Part shown: positions 54,360-63,696 of the stretch, piece by piece
How the letters are laid out: every line of letters begins with the position of its first letter
Numbering within the stretch: the stretch's first letter is position 1
From: Bacillus thuringiensis
GTDB taxonomy: Bacteria > Bacillota > Bacilli > Bacillales > Bacillaceae_G
Assembly: GCF_001182785.1 (NCBI RefSeq)
Contig: NZ_CP012099.1
Coordinates: 1,238,501-1,302,500 of the forward strand
Length of the DNA: 64,000 bases
Direction of reading: 5' to 3'
Notes under the pieces: model-generated
The model's database searches: none
Told to the model about the DNA's origin: nothing
Seen by the model: the letters and a program-made list of their open reading frames with translations, nothing else
Program-made: the position numbers and the translations under genes

Positions 54360-55445
54360 ATGACTACATTCGCAACAGAATGGGAAAAGCAATTAGAGCT
54401 ATACCCAGAAGAGTACCGAAAAGCATACCGCCGAGTGAAAAGGGCGAGTGAAATTTTATTACGTGAACCAGAGCCGCAAGTAGGATTAACGCCGAAAGAG
54501 GTTATTTGGACGAAGAATAAGACGAAGCTTTATCGCTACATTCCAAAACAAGAAAAAACACAAAGAGTTCCAATCCTGTTAATATACGCTCTTATTAATA
54601 AACCATATATTATGGATTTAACTCCTGGAAATAGTTTAGTGGAATATCTAGTGGATCGTGGTTTTGATGTGTATATGCTTGATTGGGGCACATTTGGTTT
54701 AGAAGATAGTCATTTGAAATTTGATGATTTCGTGTTTGATTATATTGCAAAAGCAGTAAAAAAAGTAATGCGAACTGCAAAATCGGACGAGATTTCTTTA
54801 CTTGGTTATTGCATGGGTGGAACGCTAACTTCTATTTATGCAGCACTTCATCCGCACATGCCAATTCGTAATTTAATTTTCATGACAAGTCCTTTTGATT
54901 TCTCTGAAACAGGATTGTATGGTCCTTTATTAGATGAGAAATACTTCAATTTAGATAAAGCGGTTGATACATTTGGAAATATTCCGCCAGAAATGATTGA
55001 TTTCGGAAACAAAATGTTAAAACCAATTACAAACTTTGTCGGTCCATATGTTGCTTTAGTAGATCGTTCAGAGAATGAGCGCTTCGTCGAAAGCTGGAGA
55101 TTGGTTCAAAAGTGGGTTGGTGATGGTATTCCGTTCCCAGGTGAATCATACAGACAGTGGATTCGTGATTTTTATCAAAATAATAAACTGGTTAAGGGTG
55201 AACTCGTTATTCGCGGACAAAAGGTAGACCTTGCAAATATTAAGGCGAATGTCTTAAATATTTCCGGGAAACGTGATCATATTGCTTTGCCATGTCAAGT
55301 AGAAGCATTACTAGACCATATTTCTAGCACAGATAAACAATATGTATGTTTACCGACAGGGCATATGTCTATCGTTTACGGTGGAACAGCTGTAAAACAA
55401 ACATATCCGACGATTGGAAATTGGCTTGAAGAGCGTTCTAATTAA
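54360..55445 (+). CDS. phaC: Class IV PHA synthase catalytic subunit
   Basis: A 361-residue alpha/beta-hydrolase polymerase that joins (R)-3-hydroxyacyl-CoA into PHA. The lipase-like box has the catalytic Cys in LLGYCMGGT (about residue 151). The catalytic Asp is in SGKRDHIALP and the His in PTGHMSIVYGG. The length fits class III/IV (about 360). It works with PhaR. ATG at 54360 after AAAAAGGAGAT. Confidence 0.96.
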   Translation: MTTFATEWEKQLELYPEEYRKAYRRVKRASEILLREPEPQVGLTPKEVIWTKNKTKLYRYIPKQEKTQRVPILLIYALINKPYIMDLTPGNSLVEYLVDRGFDVYMLDWGTFGLEDSHLKFDDFVFDYIAKAVKKVMRTAKSDEISLLGYCMGGTLTSIYAALHPHMPIRNLIFMTSPFDFSETGLYGPLLDEKYFNLDKAVDTFGNIPPEMIDFGNKMLKPITNFVGPYVALVDRSENERFVESWRLVQKWVGDGIPFPGESYRQWIRDFYQNNKLVKGELVIRGQKVDLANIKANVLNISGKRDHIALPCQVEALLDHISSTDKQYVCLPTGHMSIVYGGTAVKQTYPTIGNWLEERSN

Positions 55446-55448
55446 AAA

Positions 55449-55487
55449 TAAAAAATCCAACTAGCCTATGTTAGTTGGATTTTTTTA
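55449..55487 (+). terminator. Terminator of the pha operon
   Basis: AAAAATCCAACTA pairs with TAGTTGGATTTTT, followed by TT. Confidence 0.93.
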
Positions 55488-55539
55488 TGGAAAATAACAA
55501 AACATAGAAAGGAGAAATTTATATTTTAGGAGTATAATT

Positions 55540-56733
55540 ATGAAACTTATGACTGGTAAGTTGTTTTGGAATACAGGGGTTTCTGTACCTTGTTATCAAC
55601 TGTTAGAAAATGATATGATATGTGATGTGCTTGTAGTCGGGAGCGGCGAAGCCGGTGCTCATATAGCGCATTCATTAGCGAAAATTGGCATGAGTGTTAC
55701 ACTTATTGAAAAAAGAGCAATTGCGTGTGGTAGCACAGCTGCTAATACAGGCTTACTACAATTTCTTCATGATAAATCGTTAACCTCTCTTATCCATACA
55801 TTTGGTAAAGACAAAGGGATACGAGCATATAAACTTTGTTATGAAGCGCTAAGAACAATGGAAGAGGCTATACCGACTCTTGATATTGATCCCCATTTTA
55901 TTCCGCGAAATAGTTTATATTATGCAAGTAAAAGTGAGGATGTCTCATTTTTACAAGAGGAATATAATACGTTACAGAATTATGGATTTCCAGTTGAATA
56001 TTTTACAGAAGCTGATATTAAGAAACGTTATTCTTTTGCAAAACAAGCAGCGTTATATACGCAAGGTGATGCTGAGGTGAATCCGTATTTATTAGCACAT
56101 AGTTTTTTGCATAAAGCAAACCAAATGGGAGCTAATATATATGAACATACAGAGGCAATACATATAAAAAAACGCCAAAATGATTTAATTTGTTACACGA
56201 AAACAGGAAATCAAATTGTAGCAAAGAATATTATTATGGCGACAGGTTATGAAGCGCTTTTTGGAAAAAAAGAAAAAAATACAACAGTAGAAACTTCTTA
56301 TGCAATTGTAACAAATGAAATAGATCAGTTTGAAGGCTGGCATGAGCAATCGTTAATTTGGGAAACGGCACGGCCCTACTTATATTTTCGAACGTATCAA
56401 AACCGCATTATTGTAGGCGGATTAGATGAAGCGATGCAAATTCAAACAATCGGTGATACGAAATTATTGCATAAGCGTGATATCCTTATTAATATTGTAA
56501 AAGAGATGTTCCCGCAGTATAAAAATATACAGGCAGACTACTATTGGGCAGCAGCATTTGGTGGTACTCATGATGGTCTCCCCATTTTAAAAGAAGACGA
56601 AAAGATACATAATTTATTTTACGCATTGCCGTATGGGGGGAATGGAACTGTATATGGAATGGTCTTTGCCAAATTATTTGAACAGTTATTTACAAATAAA
56701 GAAAGGGAAGATTTTTCTTTATTTAATCGATAG
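55540..56733 (+). CDS. FAD-dependent oxidoreductase (DAO/glycine-oxidase type)
   Basis: A 397-residue flavoprotein. The Rossmann motif VLVVGSGEAGAHIAHSLAKI lies about residue 31 and the FAD-contact GSTAANTGLL follows. The C-terminal FGGTHDGLPILKED fits the DAO family. Substrate-site residues do not point to one amine. ATG at 55540 after AGGAG. It stands alone between the pha terminator and the second Ktr subunit gene (24 bp further, same strand), so co-transcription with that gene is possible. Confidence 0.88.
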   Translation: MKLMTGKLFWNTGVSVPCYQLLENDMICDVLVVGSGEAGAHIAHSLAKIGMSVTLIEKRAIACGSTAANTGLLQFLHDKSLTSLIHTFGKDKGIRAYKLCYEALRTMEEAIPTLDIDPHFIPRNSLYYASKSEDVSFLQEEYNTLQNYGFPVEYFTEADIKKRYSFAKQAALYTQGDAEVNPYLLAHSFLHKANQMGANIYEHTEAIHIKKRQNDLICYTKTGNQIVAKNIIMATGYEALFGKKEKNTTVETSYAIVTNEIDQFEGWHEQSLIWETARPYLYFRTYQNRIIVGGLDEAMQIQTIGDTKLLHKRDILINIVKEMFPQYKNIQADYYWAAAFGGTHDGLPILKEDEKIHNLFYALPYGGNGTVYGMVFAKLFEQLFTNKEREDFSLFNR

Positions 56734-56756
56734 AAAAAAGGTAGCGAAGTGATGGA

Positions 56757-58106
56757 ATGAGAGATATAAAAAAGTTTTTACAAAAATTACGTCCAGTACA
56801 ACTCATTGTTTTATTTTATTTATTAGCAGTAGTTGTATCGGTAATCTTGCTTAGTTTACCGTTTGTTACGAAACCTGGTGTGAAATGGACATTTATAGAT
56901 GCCCTTTTTACATCGGTTAGTGCGGTAAGTGTTACGGGACTGTCTGTTATTACGATTTCAGATACGTTTACTACAGCAGGAATTATTGTTTTAGCCCTTA
57001 TTTTACAATTAGGCGGCTTAGGAATTATGGCGCTTGGTACATTTGTTTGGATCATTACGGGGAAAAAGATTGGTTTGCAAAGAAGAAGATTAATTATGGC
57101 AGACCATAATCAAGGAAATTTATCGGGTCTTGTAGAATTGATGCGTTCTATTTTAATTGTAATTATTTCGATAGAACTTATTGGAGCAATCCTATTAGGT
57201 ACAAGATTTTTACTTTACTTTCCGACTTGGCAAGAAGCTTATTTTCACGGTTTCTTTGCAGCAGTTAGTGCGACTACGAACGGCGGATTTGATTTAACAG
57301 GACAATCGTTAATTCCGTATAAAAAAGATTATATTGTTCAAATGATTCATATGCTACTAATTATTTTAGGAGCAATTGGTTTCCCTGTGCTAATGGAAGT
57401 GAAACAATTCCTTAGTAAAAGAGGACAACAATTATTTCGTTTTTCATTATTTACAAAATTGACGACAACAACATTTTTTGCACTCGTTGTTGTTGGTACA
57501 ATTATGATTTTTTTACTGGAGAGAAATCACTTTTTAGTAGGAAAGTCATGGCATGAAACGGTATTTTATACATTATTCCAATCTGTGACGACGCGAAGTG
57601 GTGGACTTGCTACGATGGATATACGTGAATTGTCACAACCGACGCTTTTATTTATGAGTATATTAATGTTTATAGGGGCATCTCCAAGTTCGGTTGGGGG
57701 CGGAATACGTACAACAACATTTGCTGTTAGTATATTGTCACTATACACCTTTGCAAGAGGCGGTAGAACAGTTAGAGTCTTCAAACGTCAGCTACATGAA
57801 GAGGATGTACTAAAAGCATCTGTCGTTATGACGATGGGGATTTTGTTATGTGCTACTGCGCTATTCATTTTATCTATTACGGAAAATGTACCGCTTATGA
57901 GCTTAATTGTTGAAGTTTGTTCTGCTTTCGGAACGACGGGATTATCAACAGGTGTTACGCCTGATTTAACAACTGTTGGGAAACTTGTACTCATTGTGCT
58001 TATGTTCATCGGACGCGTTGGTATTTTAACATTTATTTTAGCTAGTGGTGGAAGGGAACAACCACCTCGCTATAAATACCCGAAAGAGCGGATTATTATT
58101 GGATAG
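56757..58106 (+). CDS. Potassium uptake channel subunit, KtrB/KtrD (TrkH) family, second copy
   Basis: A 449-residue paralogue of the protein at 49370-50689. The four P-loops are SVSAVSVTGLSVI, AAVSATTNGGFDL, SVTTRSGGLATMD and VCSAFGTTGLSTG. It lacks a nearby RCK subunit. ATG at 56757 after GGTAGCGAAG. It ends in a terminator shared with the convergent small gene. Confidence 0.92.
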   Translation: MRDIKKFLQKLRPVQLIVLFYLLAVVVSVILLSLPFVTKPGVKWTFIDALFTSVSAVSVTGLSVITISDTFTTAGIIVLALILQLGGLGIMALGTFVWIITGKKIGLQRRRLIMADHNQGNLSGLVELMRSILIVIISIELIGAILLGTRFLLYFPTWQEAYFHGFFAAVSATTNGGFDLTGQSLIPYKKDYIVQMIHMLLIILGAIGFPVLMEVKQFLSKRGQQLFRFSLFTKLTTTTFFALVVVGTIMIFLLERNHFLVGKSWHETVFYTLFQSVTTRSGGLATMDIRELSQPTLLFMSILMFIGASPSSVGGGIRTTTFAVSILSLYTFARGGRTVRVFKRQLHEEDVLKASVVMTMGILLCATALFILSITENVPLMSLIVEVCSAFGTTGLSTGVTPDLTTVGKLVLIVLMFIGRVGILTFILASGGREQPPRYKYPKERIIIG

Positions 58107-58109
58107 TAT

Positions 58110-58147
58110 GAAACCATTCTACCTACGTTAGGTAGAATGGTTTTTTA
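58110..58147. terminator. Bidirectional terminator
   Basis: AACCATTCTACCT and AGGTAGAATGGTT with a 5-nt loop, flanked by A and T, between convergent genes. Confidence 0.9.
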
Positions 58148-58486
58148 GTCGTTAATTCCAAATTGTGGATGCATAAAAGCTTCATTTTTATTATCTGATT
58201 CGTTTTTTAGCAACTCTTGATTTTCTTCTGAAATCCACCCAATATCATTTGTAGGATGGATCCACTCATCGCCAGCCATAATGGCAGGATCTACTTCATC
58301 ACTCCAATTGTTAAGCGGACTGTTCTCGGAATTATATTTACTGTCTCCAATTACAACATCATATTGATTCACAAAAGGTTGTTGCATCGTTTTTCCTGTT
58401 CCTTTAAAAGATGGAAAATTCATTTGATGCGGGAGCGTTTCGTCTAAAATTGGTGATTGAATCTTTTCTTTTTTCTTCAAAATCAT
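58145..58486 (-). CDS. Small hypothetical protein (possibly DUF3905 type)
   Basis: A 113-residue soluble acidic protein. It is Trp- and Pro-rich with the segment AGDEWIHPTNDIGWISEENQ, and starts MILKKKEKIQSPILDETLPH. The resemblance to DUF3905-type proteins of Bacilli is from memory of the DEW...PTNDIGW pattern and is not proven. ATG at 58486 after AAAAAGGAGC. A spore-related role is possible but not shown. Confidence 0.6.
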   Translation of the reverse strand: MILKKKEKIQSPILDETLPHQMNFPSFKGTGKTMQQPFVNQYDVVIGDSKYNSENSPLNNWSDEVDPAIMAGDEWIHPTNDIGWISEENQELLKNESDNKNEAFMHPQFGIND

Positions 58487-58628
58487 CGCTCCTTTTTATA
58501 ATGATTTCTTCATACGTAGTATTTCCATCGAACGCCTCTTATGTACTTGTTAACACTTGCCAGTAATAATTATTTTAAGTTGTTTCAAACTAGAGTAGAA
58601 AGTGATTTCTTGAGAGCAGGTGAATGTA

Positions 58629-58781
58629 TTGGTAAAAAGAAAAGTGAAACAAAATGCGGCAATCAATAATAATAAAACTCCGAAAGAAAGCTTACCAGAT
58701 GCAGAATTTGCATTAGAGTATGAAGGAGAAAATAGCGCAAAGTATGCTAATCGTAATTCGAAAAAAGGGAAACAAAAATGA
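58629..58781 (+). CDS. Small basic protein (50 residues), possibly spore-associated
   Basis: A 50-residue basic protein. It starts with TTG at 58629 (AGGTGA at a good distance) and reads MVKRKVKQNAAINNNKTPKE then LPDAEFALEYEGENSAKYAN, ending with a lysine-rich tail. No Cys and no hydrophobic segment. The size, charge and composition suit minor spore proteins, but I cannot assign a family. A good terminator follows. Confidence 0.6.
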   Translation: MVKRKVKQNAAINNNKTPKESLPDAEFALEYEGENSAKYANRNSKKGKQK

Positions 58782-58812
58782 GGCGTTTTTTACAAACGCC
58801 TCATTTTTTTGT
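58777..58812 (+). terminator. Terminator of the 50-residue protein gene
   Basis: TGAGGCGTTT pairs with AAACGCCTCA, followed by TTTTTTTG. Confidence 0.92.
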
Positions 58813-59009
58813 GGGATTATAAAGGTTTTTTTAATTATTTGTAAATTTAGTGTTTTCTATTAGCAGAAAAATGCGAAAAAACATAGAAGTAGCAACGTAT
58901 TACACAAAAACAAACAACAAACAAAAGATTAATGTTGGTTTAATACTGCTTTTACACTAGTTGTTTATATTTGAGTTGTACATAAGATTTGTAAAAGGAG
59001 AGAGAGACA

Positions 59010-60086
59010 GTGAAAAAAACAATCTTTAAAGCTGTAGCAACTGGAATGGTATTTTCGTTATTAATGGGGTGTGGTGCAAAGAAGGAGGAAAGTGCTGGAG
59101 CGAAAGTGAAAGATGACAAATTATCTGGATCATTAACTGTTTACACAGCAATTGAAGAAGAGCTTGTACCAATTTATCTTGATTCCTTTAAAAAGAAATA
59201 TCCTGATGTGAAATTGAACATTGTACGTGATTCAACAGGAGTTATTACTGCGAAATTGCTAGCTGAAGGGAAAAATACACAAGCAGATGTTGTATGGGGA
59301 ACTGCGGCATCAAGTCTATTAGCTTTAGATAAAAAAGATATGTTAAAAGGATACTCTCCAAAAGGAGCAGATCGTGTTCTTCCGCAATTTAAAGATGATA
59401 AGCAACCTGAAAAATGGGTAGGAAATACTGCATTTATGACGGGGATTGCTGTAAATAAAGAAGAGTTAAAGAAGAAAAATTTACCGATGCCAGAATCATA
59501 TGAAGATTTAACGAAACCAGAGTATAAAGGAACACTTGTTATGCCACATCCAGCATCATCTGGAACAGGATTTTTAACAGTTTCTGCATGGCTACAAATC
59601 ATGGGTGAAGATAAAGGCTGGGATTACATGAAGAAACTTCATGATAATATGGCAAGTTATACGCATTCAGGATCAAAACCAGCGAAATTAGCAGGAGCAG
59701 GTGAATATCCAGTCGGTGTATCAATGGTTTATAGTGCTTTAAAAGAGAAACAAAAAGGTGCACCAGTTGAAGTTGTACTGCCGAAAGAAGGATTAGGCTG
59801 GGAAGTAGAAGCGAACGCACTTATTAAGAAAGATAATGCGAAAAATGATAAAATAGCGCAAGCATTTTTAGATTGGGCAATTACTGATGATGTAATGAAG
59901 TTATACTTTGAGAAAAATGGATTTGCGACAATTAAAAATGATTATAAACTTCCAGAGGGGTTCCCGAAAGATGTTACTGAAAAATTATATAAAAAGAATG
60001 ACTTTAAATGGGCAGCAGAAAATCGTGACAAAATTTTAGAAAAATGGGAAAAAGAGTTTGGCCAAAAAGCAGAACCGAAAAAGTAA
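59010..60086 (+). CDS. phnS: 2-aminoethylphosphonate ABC transporter substrate-binding lipoprotein
   Basis: A 358-residue binding lipoprotein. The lipobox LLMGCGAK carries the lipid Cys at about residue 22. The mature part reads SGSLTVYTAIEEELVPIYLD, with pocket motifs VVWGTAASSL and HPASSGTGFL. It is an iron(III)/phosphonate-type (SBP family 1) binder. Its operon contains phnX and phnW, which break down 2-aminoethylphosphonate, so that ligand is the likely cargo. GTG start at 59010 after AGGAGAGAGA. Confidence 0.92.
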   Translation: MKKTIFKAVATGMVFSLLMGCGAKKEESAGAKVKDDKLSGSLTVYTAIEEELVPIYLDSFKKKYPDVKLNIVRDSTGVITAKLLAEGKNTQADVVWGTAASSLLALDKKDMLKGYSPKGADRVLPQFKDDKQPEKWVGNTAFMTGIAVNKEELKKKNLPMPESYEDLTKPEYKGTLVMPHPASSGTGFLTVSAWLQIMGEDKGWDYMKKLHDNMASYTHSGSKPAKLAGAGEYPVGVSMVYSALKEKQKGAPVEVVLPKEGLGWEVEANALIKKDNAKNDKIAQAFLDWAITDDVMKLYFEKNGFATIKNDYKLPEGFPKDVTEKLYKKNDFKWAAENRDKILEKWEKEFGQKAEPKK

Positions 60087-60105
60087 GTGAGTGGGAGAGA
60101 GAAAA

Positions 60106-61107
60106 ATGAGCGAATATTTATCAATTCAACACATTCAAAAACAGTTTGATGCATTTACAGCGTTAAAAGATATTTCTTTTACTGTGAACAAAAATGAGTT
60201 TGTTTGTTTATTAGGCCCGAGTGGCTGTGGGAAAACGACGTTGCTTCGCATTTTAGCGGGACTAGAGGAACCAACGACTGGCAGTATAGCTGTGAATGGA
60301 AAAGATATTACAGCATTGCCTCCTGGAAAGAGAAACTTCGGAATGGTTTTCCAATCGTATGCTTTATTTCCGAATTTAACAGCACTTGAAAATATTGAAT
60401 ACGGCTTAAAGACAAAAAAATATGGGAAAGCAGAAGTGAAAGAGAAAGCGCTAGATGCGTTAAAACTTGTAGATTTGCTGAATGTAAAAGATAAATATCC
60501 TGCTCAAATGTCTGGTGGACAACAGCAGCGAGTAGCACTTGCACGTGCGCTCGCTCTGTCTCCAGATATTTTGTTACTCGATGAGCCGTTATCAGCTTTA
60601 GATGCAAAAGTGCGTGAAAAATTACGTAGGGAAATGCGTGATTTGCAAGAGAAAATAGGAATAACGACGATTATGGTAACGCATGATCAAGAAGAGGCAT
60701 TAACGATGGCTGATAAAATTGTTGTAATGAATCATGCGGAAATTATGCAGATTGGAACACCAGAGGAGATTTATCAAAGACCAGCCAATCCGTTTGTGGC
60801 AGATTTTATTGGTTCTATTAATTTCTTTTCGAAAAATAACGAAGAACATGCAATTCGTCCTGAACATGTAACAATTGTACAAAAGGACGGTATTAAAACA
60901 GTTGTGGAAAGTATGGAATTTCGCGGATCTGTATATCGGACGGAAGTTCGAGTCGTAGAAGAAAACACACACCTTTATAATGAGAAAATTGTAGTGGATA
61001 TATTAGCATCAGAAGTAGAAGCAACGGCTATTAGAAAAGGAAAGCCGATTCAAATCTCTTTCTCAGAAAATCATATGTTGTCATATGGAAAGAAGGTCAT
61101 TGTATAG
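60106..61107 (+). CDS. phnT: 2-aminoethylphosphonate ABC transporter ATP-binding protein
   Basis: A 333-residue ATPase. Walker A is GPSGCGKTT, signature [14 protein letters not shown], Walker [14 protein letters not shown], and the H-loop region [16 protein letters not shown]-terminal TOBE-type domain follows ([10 protein letters not shown]). The ATG at 60106 is chosen over a GTG at 60091 because GGGAGAGAG lies just upstream. It ends directly before the permease ATG. Confidence 0.93.
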   Translation: MSEYLSIQHIQKQFDAFTALKDISFTVNKNEFVCLLGPSGCGKTTLLRILAGLEEPTTGSIAVNGKDITALPPGKRNFGMVFQSYALFPNLTALENIEYGLKTKKYGKAEVKEKALDALKLVDLLNVKDKYPAQMSGGQQQRVALARALALSPDILLLDEPLSALDAKVREKLRREMRDLQEKIGITTIMVTHDQEEALTMADKIVVMNHAEIMQIGTPEEIYQRPANPFVADFIGSINFFSKNNEEHAIRPEHVTIVQKDGIKTVVESMEFRGSVYRTEVRVVEENTHLYNEKIVVDILASEVEATAIRKGKPIQISFSENHMLSYGKKVIV

Positions 61108-62865
61108 ATGGAGATGTTAGAAAACTATAAGGTAGAAAGTACGAAAAAAAAGATTAAGAGAAGTATAGGGAAAGAGGAATGGATCCAAAGGCTTGTAATT
61201 ATCGGTATGATTCTTTCCTTCCTTATCATACTTGTACTACCGCTATTACAACTATTTACACAAGCTTTTTATAATAAAGATGGAGTTTTCATTGGTTTAG
61301 CGAATTTCAGTAAATATTTCACAACACCAACTTTAGTGCAGTCTTTACAAAATACAGTATGGATTTCGGGCGTAACAACAATTATTTCAGTTGCAATCGC
61401 ATTTGTTTACGCATATGCAATTGCCCGTACGAATGTTTTTGGAAAGCGCGTATTTCAGTATGTAGCGTTATTACCATTGTTCGCACCAACGATGATGCAC
61501 GGTATAGCACTTACATATTTATTTGGTAATCAAGGGCTAGTAACGAAAGGAATGTTTGGTTTATTTGAAGGTATACAAATCCCTTTATATGGACCAGTAG
61601 GAATTGTAATAGCTGAAGTTATGTATACATTTCCGCAAGCCTTTCTCATATTGCTAATTGCCTTTCAAGGATCTGATTATCGTTTATATGAAGCTTCTAA
61701 TATGTTAGGGGCGAGTAAAACAAAGCAATTTTTCACGGTTACTTTACCTAGTGTAAAGTACGGATTAATTAGTGCAATGTTTGTTGTGTTTACACTTAGT
61801 TTTACTGATTTTGGGGCACCAAAAATTGTTGGTGGGCAATATAATGTGCTTGCTACTGACGTATACAAACAAGTGATTGGACAACAAAATATGCCGATGG
61901 GTGCAACTGTCGGAATGATTTTATTAATCCCAGCTATATTCGCATTTGTAGTTGATCGTATTACGCAAAGAAAGCAGGCGAATTTCTTATCTTCAAAGGC
62001 AGTACCATACAGAATAATAGCTAATAAGAAAAGAGATGTAATCTCATTCATATATTGTAGTGTGATTACCCTTATGATCATTCTATTATTTGTTGCAGTT
62101 GGTATTGCTGCAAGTGTGAAAGTATGGCCATATAATATGAGTTTTACATTTGAGCATTTTAATTTTTCAAGTTTAACAGGAGATGGACTTGAAGCATTTA
62201 CAAATAGCGTAATTGTTTCAGCAGTTACAGCAGTTATCGGGGCGATTTTAACATTTGTATTCGCATATGCAATTGAGAAAATAGACCAGCTACAATTTTT
62301 CAGAAAAACAGGTTACTTTTTCTCTATAGTGCCGTTAGCGATACCAGGTTTAGTACTCGGATTAGGATATGTCTTTTTCTTTAGTCAACCAACGATTCAA
62401 ATTCTTGGACTATCAGTAACGAATCCGTTTCATTCTTTATACGGAACAATTGCTGTATTAGTACTAGTAAATATCATTCATTTTTATTCTGTAACATTTG
62501 TTACGGCAACGACTGCCTTAAAGAAATTAGACCGAGAGTTTGAGCTTGTTTCGCAGTCGATGGGTATTCCGTTTTATAAAACATTCTTCCGAGTAACAGT
62601 ACCAATGTGTTTACCAGCAATTTTAGAAATGGTAATGTACTACTTCGTAAATTCAATGGTAACTGTATCGGCAGTTGTGTTCCTATATGCAGCTGATTTT
62701 AAACTAGCTGCCGTATCAATCGTAAATATGGATGATGCAGGAAATGTAGCGCCAGCAGCTGCAATGAGTGTACTTATTGTTGTTACAAATATTGTAGTGA
62801 GAGTTGTATATGAATGGGGAACGAAAGCACTTCGTAACCGAACTTCACAATGGCAAAAAAGATAA
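61108..62865 (+). CDS. phnU: 2-aminoethylphosphonate ABC transporter permease, two-domain (fused)
   Basis: A 585-residue permease with two tandem ABC transmembrane domains, about 12 helices. Each half has its EAA loop: first LYEASNMLGASKTKQFFTVT, second ELVSQSMGIPFYKTFFRVTV. A single polypeptide thus replaces the two-permease arrangement. It is third in the phnS-T-U-X-W operon; the ATG directly follows the phnT stop. Confidence 0.92.
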   Translation: MEMLENYKVESTKKKIKRSIGKEEWIQRLVIIGMILSFLIILVLPLLQLFTQAFYNKDGVFIGLANFSKYFTTPTLVQSLQNTVWISGVTTIISVAIAFVYAYAIARTNVFGKRVFQYVALLPLFAPTMMHGIALTYLFGNQGLVTKGMFGLFEGIQIPLYGPVGIVIAEVMYTFPQAFLILLIAFQGSDYRLYEASNMLGASKTKQFFTVTLPSVKYGLISAMFVVFTLSFTDFGAPKIVGGQYNVLATDVYKQVIGQQNMPMGATVGMILLIPAIFAFVVDRITQRKQANFLSSKAVPYRIIANKKRDVISFIYCSVITLMIILLFVAVGIAASVKVWPYNMSFTFEHFNFSSLTGDGLEAFTNSVIVSAVTAVIGAILTFVFAYAIEKIDQLQFFRKTGYFFSIVPLAIPGLVLGLGYVFFFSQPTIQILGLSVTNPFHSLYGTIAVLVLVNIIHFYSVTFVTATTALKKLDREFELVSQSMGIPFYKTFFRVTVPMCLPAILEMVMYYFVNSMVTVSAVVFLYAADFKLAAVSIVNMDDAGNVAPAAAMSVLIVVTNIVVRVVYEWGTKALRNRTSQWQKR

Positions 62866-62886
62866 GTAAGAAGGGTGATGGACAGA

Positions 62887-63681
62887 ATGAAAATTGAAGC
62901 AGTTATTTTTGATTGGGCAGGTACGACGGTTGATTACGGATGTTTTGCACCACTAGAAGTATTCATGAAGATTTTTCATAAACGCGGCGTTGAAATTACA
63001 GCAGAAGAAGCACGTAAGCCAATGGGATTATTAAAAATAGATCATGTAAGGGCACTAACAGAAATGCCTCGTATTGCGGATGAGTGGAAGCGTGTCTTCG
63101 GTCAATTACCAACAGAAGCAGACATTCATGAGATGTATGAAGAGTTTGAAGAAATTCTCTTTTCTATTTTGCCAAATTATGCCACGCCGATTAATGGGGT
63201 AAAAGAAGTAATCGCTTCTTTACGTGAGAGAGGCATTAAAATCGGTTCAACAACTGGTTATACGAGAGAAATGATGGATATTGTAGCAAAGGAAGCAGCG
63301 TTACAAGGATATAAACCTGATTTTCTTGTTACGCCAGATGATGTTCCAGCAGGCCGCCCATACCCATGGATGTGCTATAAAAATGCAATGGAACTTGGTG
63401 TGTATCCGATGAACCATATGATAAAAGTAGGGGACACAGTATCAGATATGAAAGAAGGTAGAAATGCTGGAATGTGGACAGTTGGTGTAATTCTTGGAAG
63501 TAGTGAGCTCGGTTTAACGGAAGAGGAAGTGGAGAGTATGGATTCGGTAGAGCTTCGTGAAAAAATAGAAATAGTTCGTAATCGGTTTGTTGAAAATGGG
63601 GCTCATTTTACGATTGAAACGATGCAGGAGCTCGAAAACGTAATGGAACATATCGAGAAACAAGAACTTATTATTTCATAA
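62887..63681 (+). CDS. phnX: Phosphonoacetaldehyde hydrolase (phosphonatase)
   Basis: A 264-residue HAD-family enzyme that splits phosphonoacetaldehyde to acetaldehyde and phosphate. The nucleophile Asp is in VIFDWAGTTVDYG near the start. The Schiff-base Lys lies in MGLLKIDHVRAL. The later HAD motifs are STTGYTREMM and KVGDTVSDMKEGRNAG. The ATG at 62887 is chosen because it gives the family start and GGTGA lies 8 nt upstream. It follows the permease by 21 bp and precedes phnW. Confidence 0.95.
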   Translation: MKIEAVIFDWAGTTVDYGCFAPLEVFMKIFHKRGVEITAEEARKPMGLLKIDHVRALTEMPRIADEWKRVFGQLPTEADIHEMYEEFEEILFSILPNYATPINGVKEVIASLRERGIKIGSTTGYTREMMDIVAKEAALQGYKPDFLVTPDDVPAGRPYPWMCYKNAMELGVYPMNHMIKVGDTVSDMKEGRNAGMWTVGVILGSSELGLTEEEVESMDSVELREKIEIVRNRFVENGAHFTIETMQELENVMEHIEKQELIIS

Positions 63682-63696
63682 AAGGGGTACGGGATC

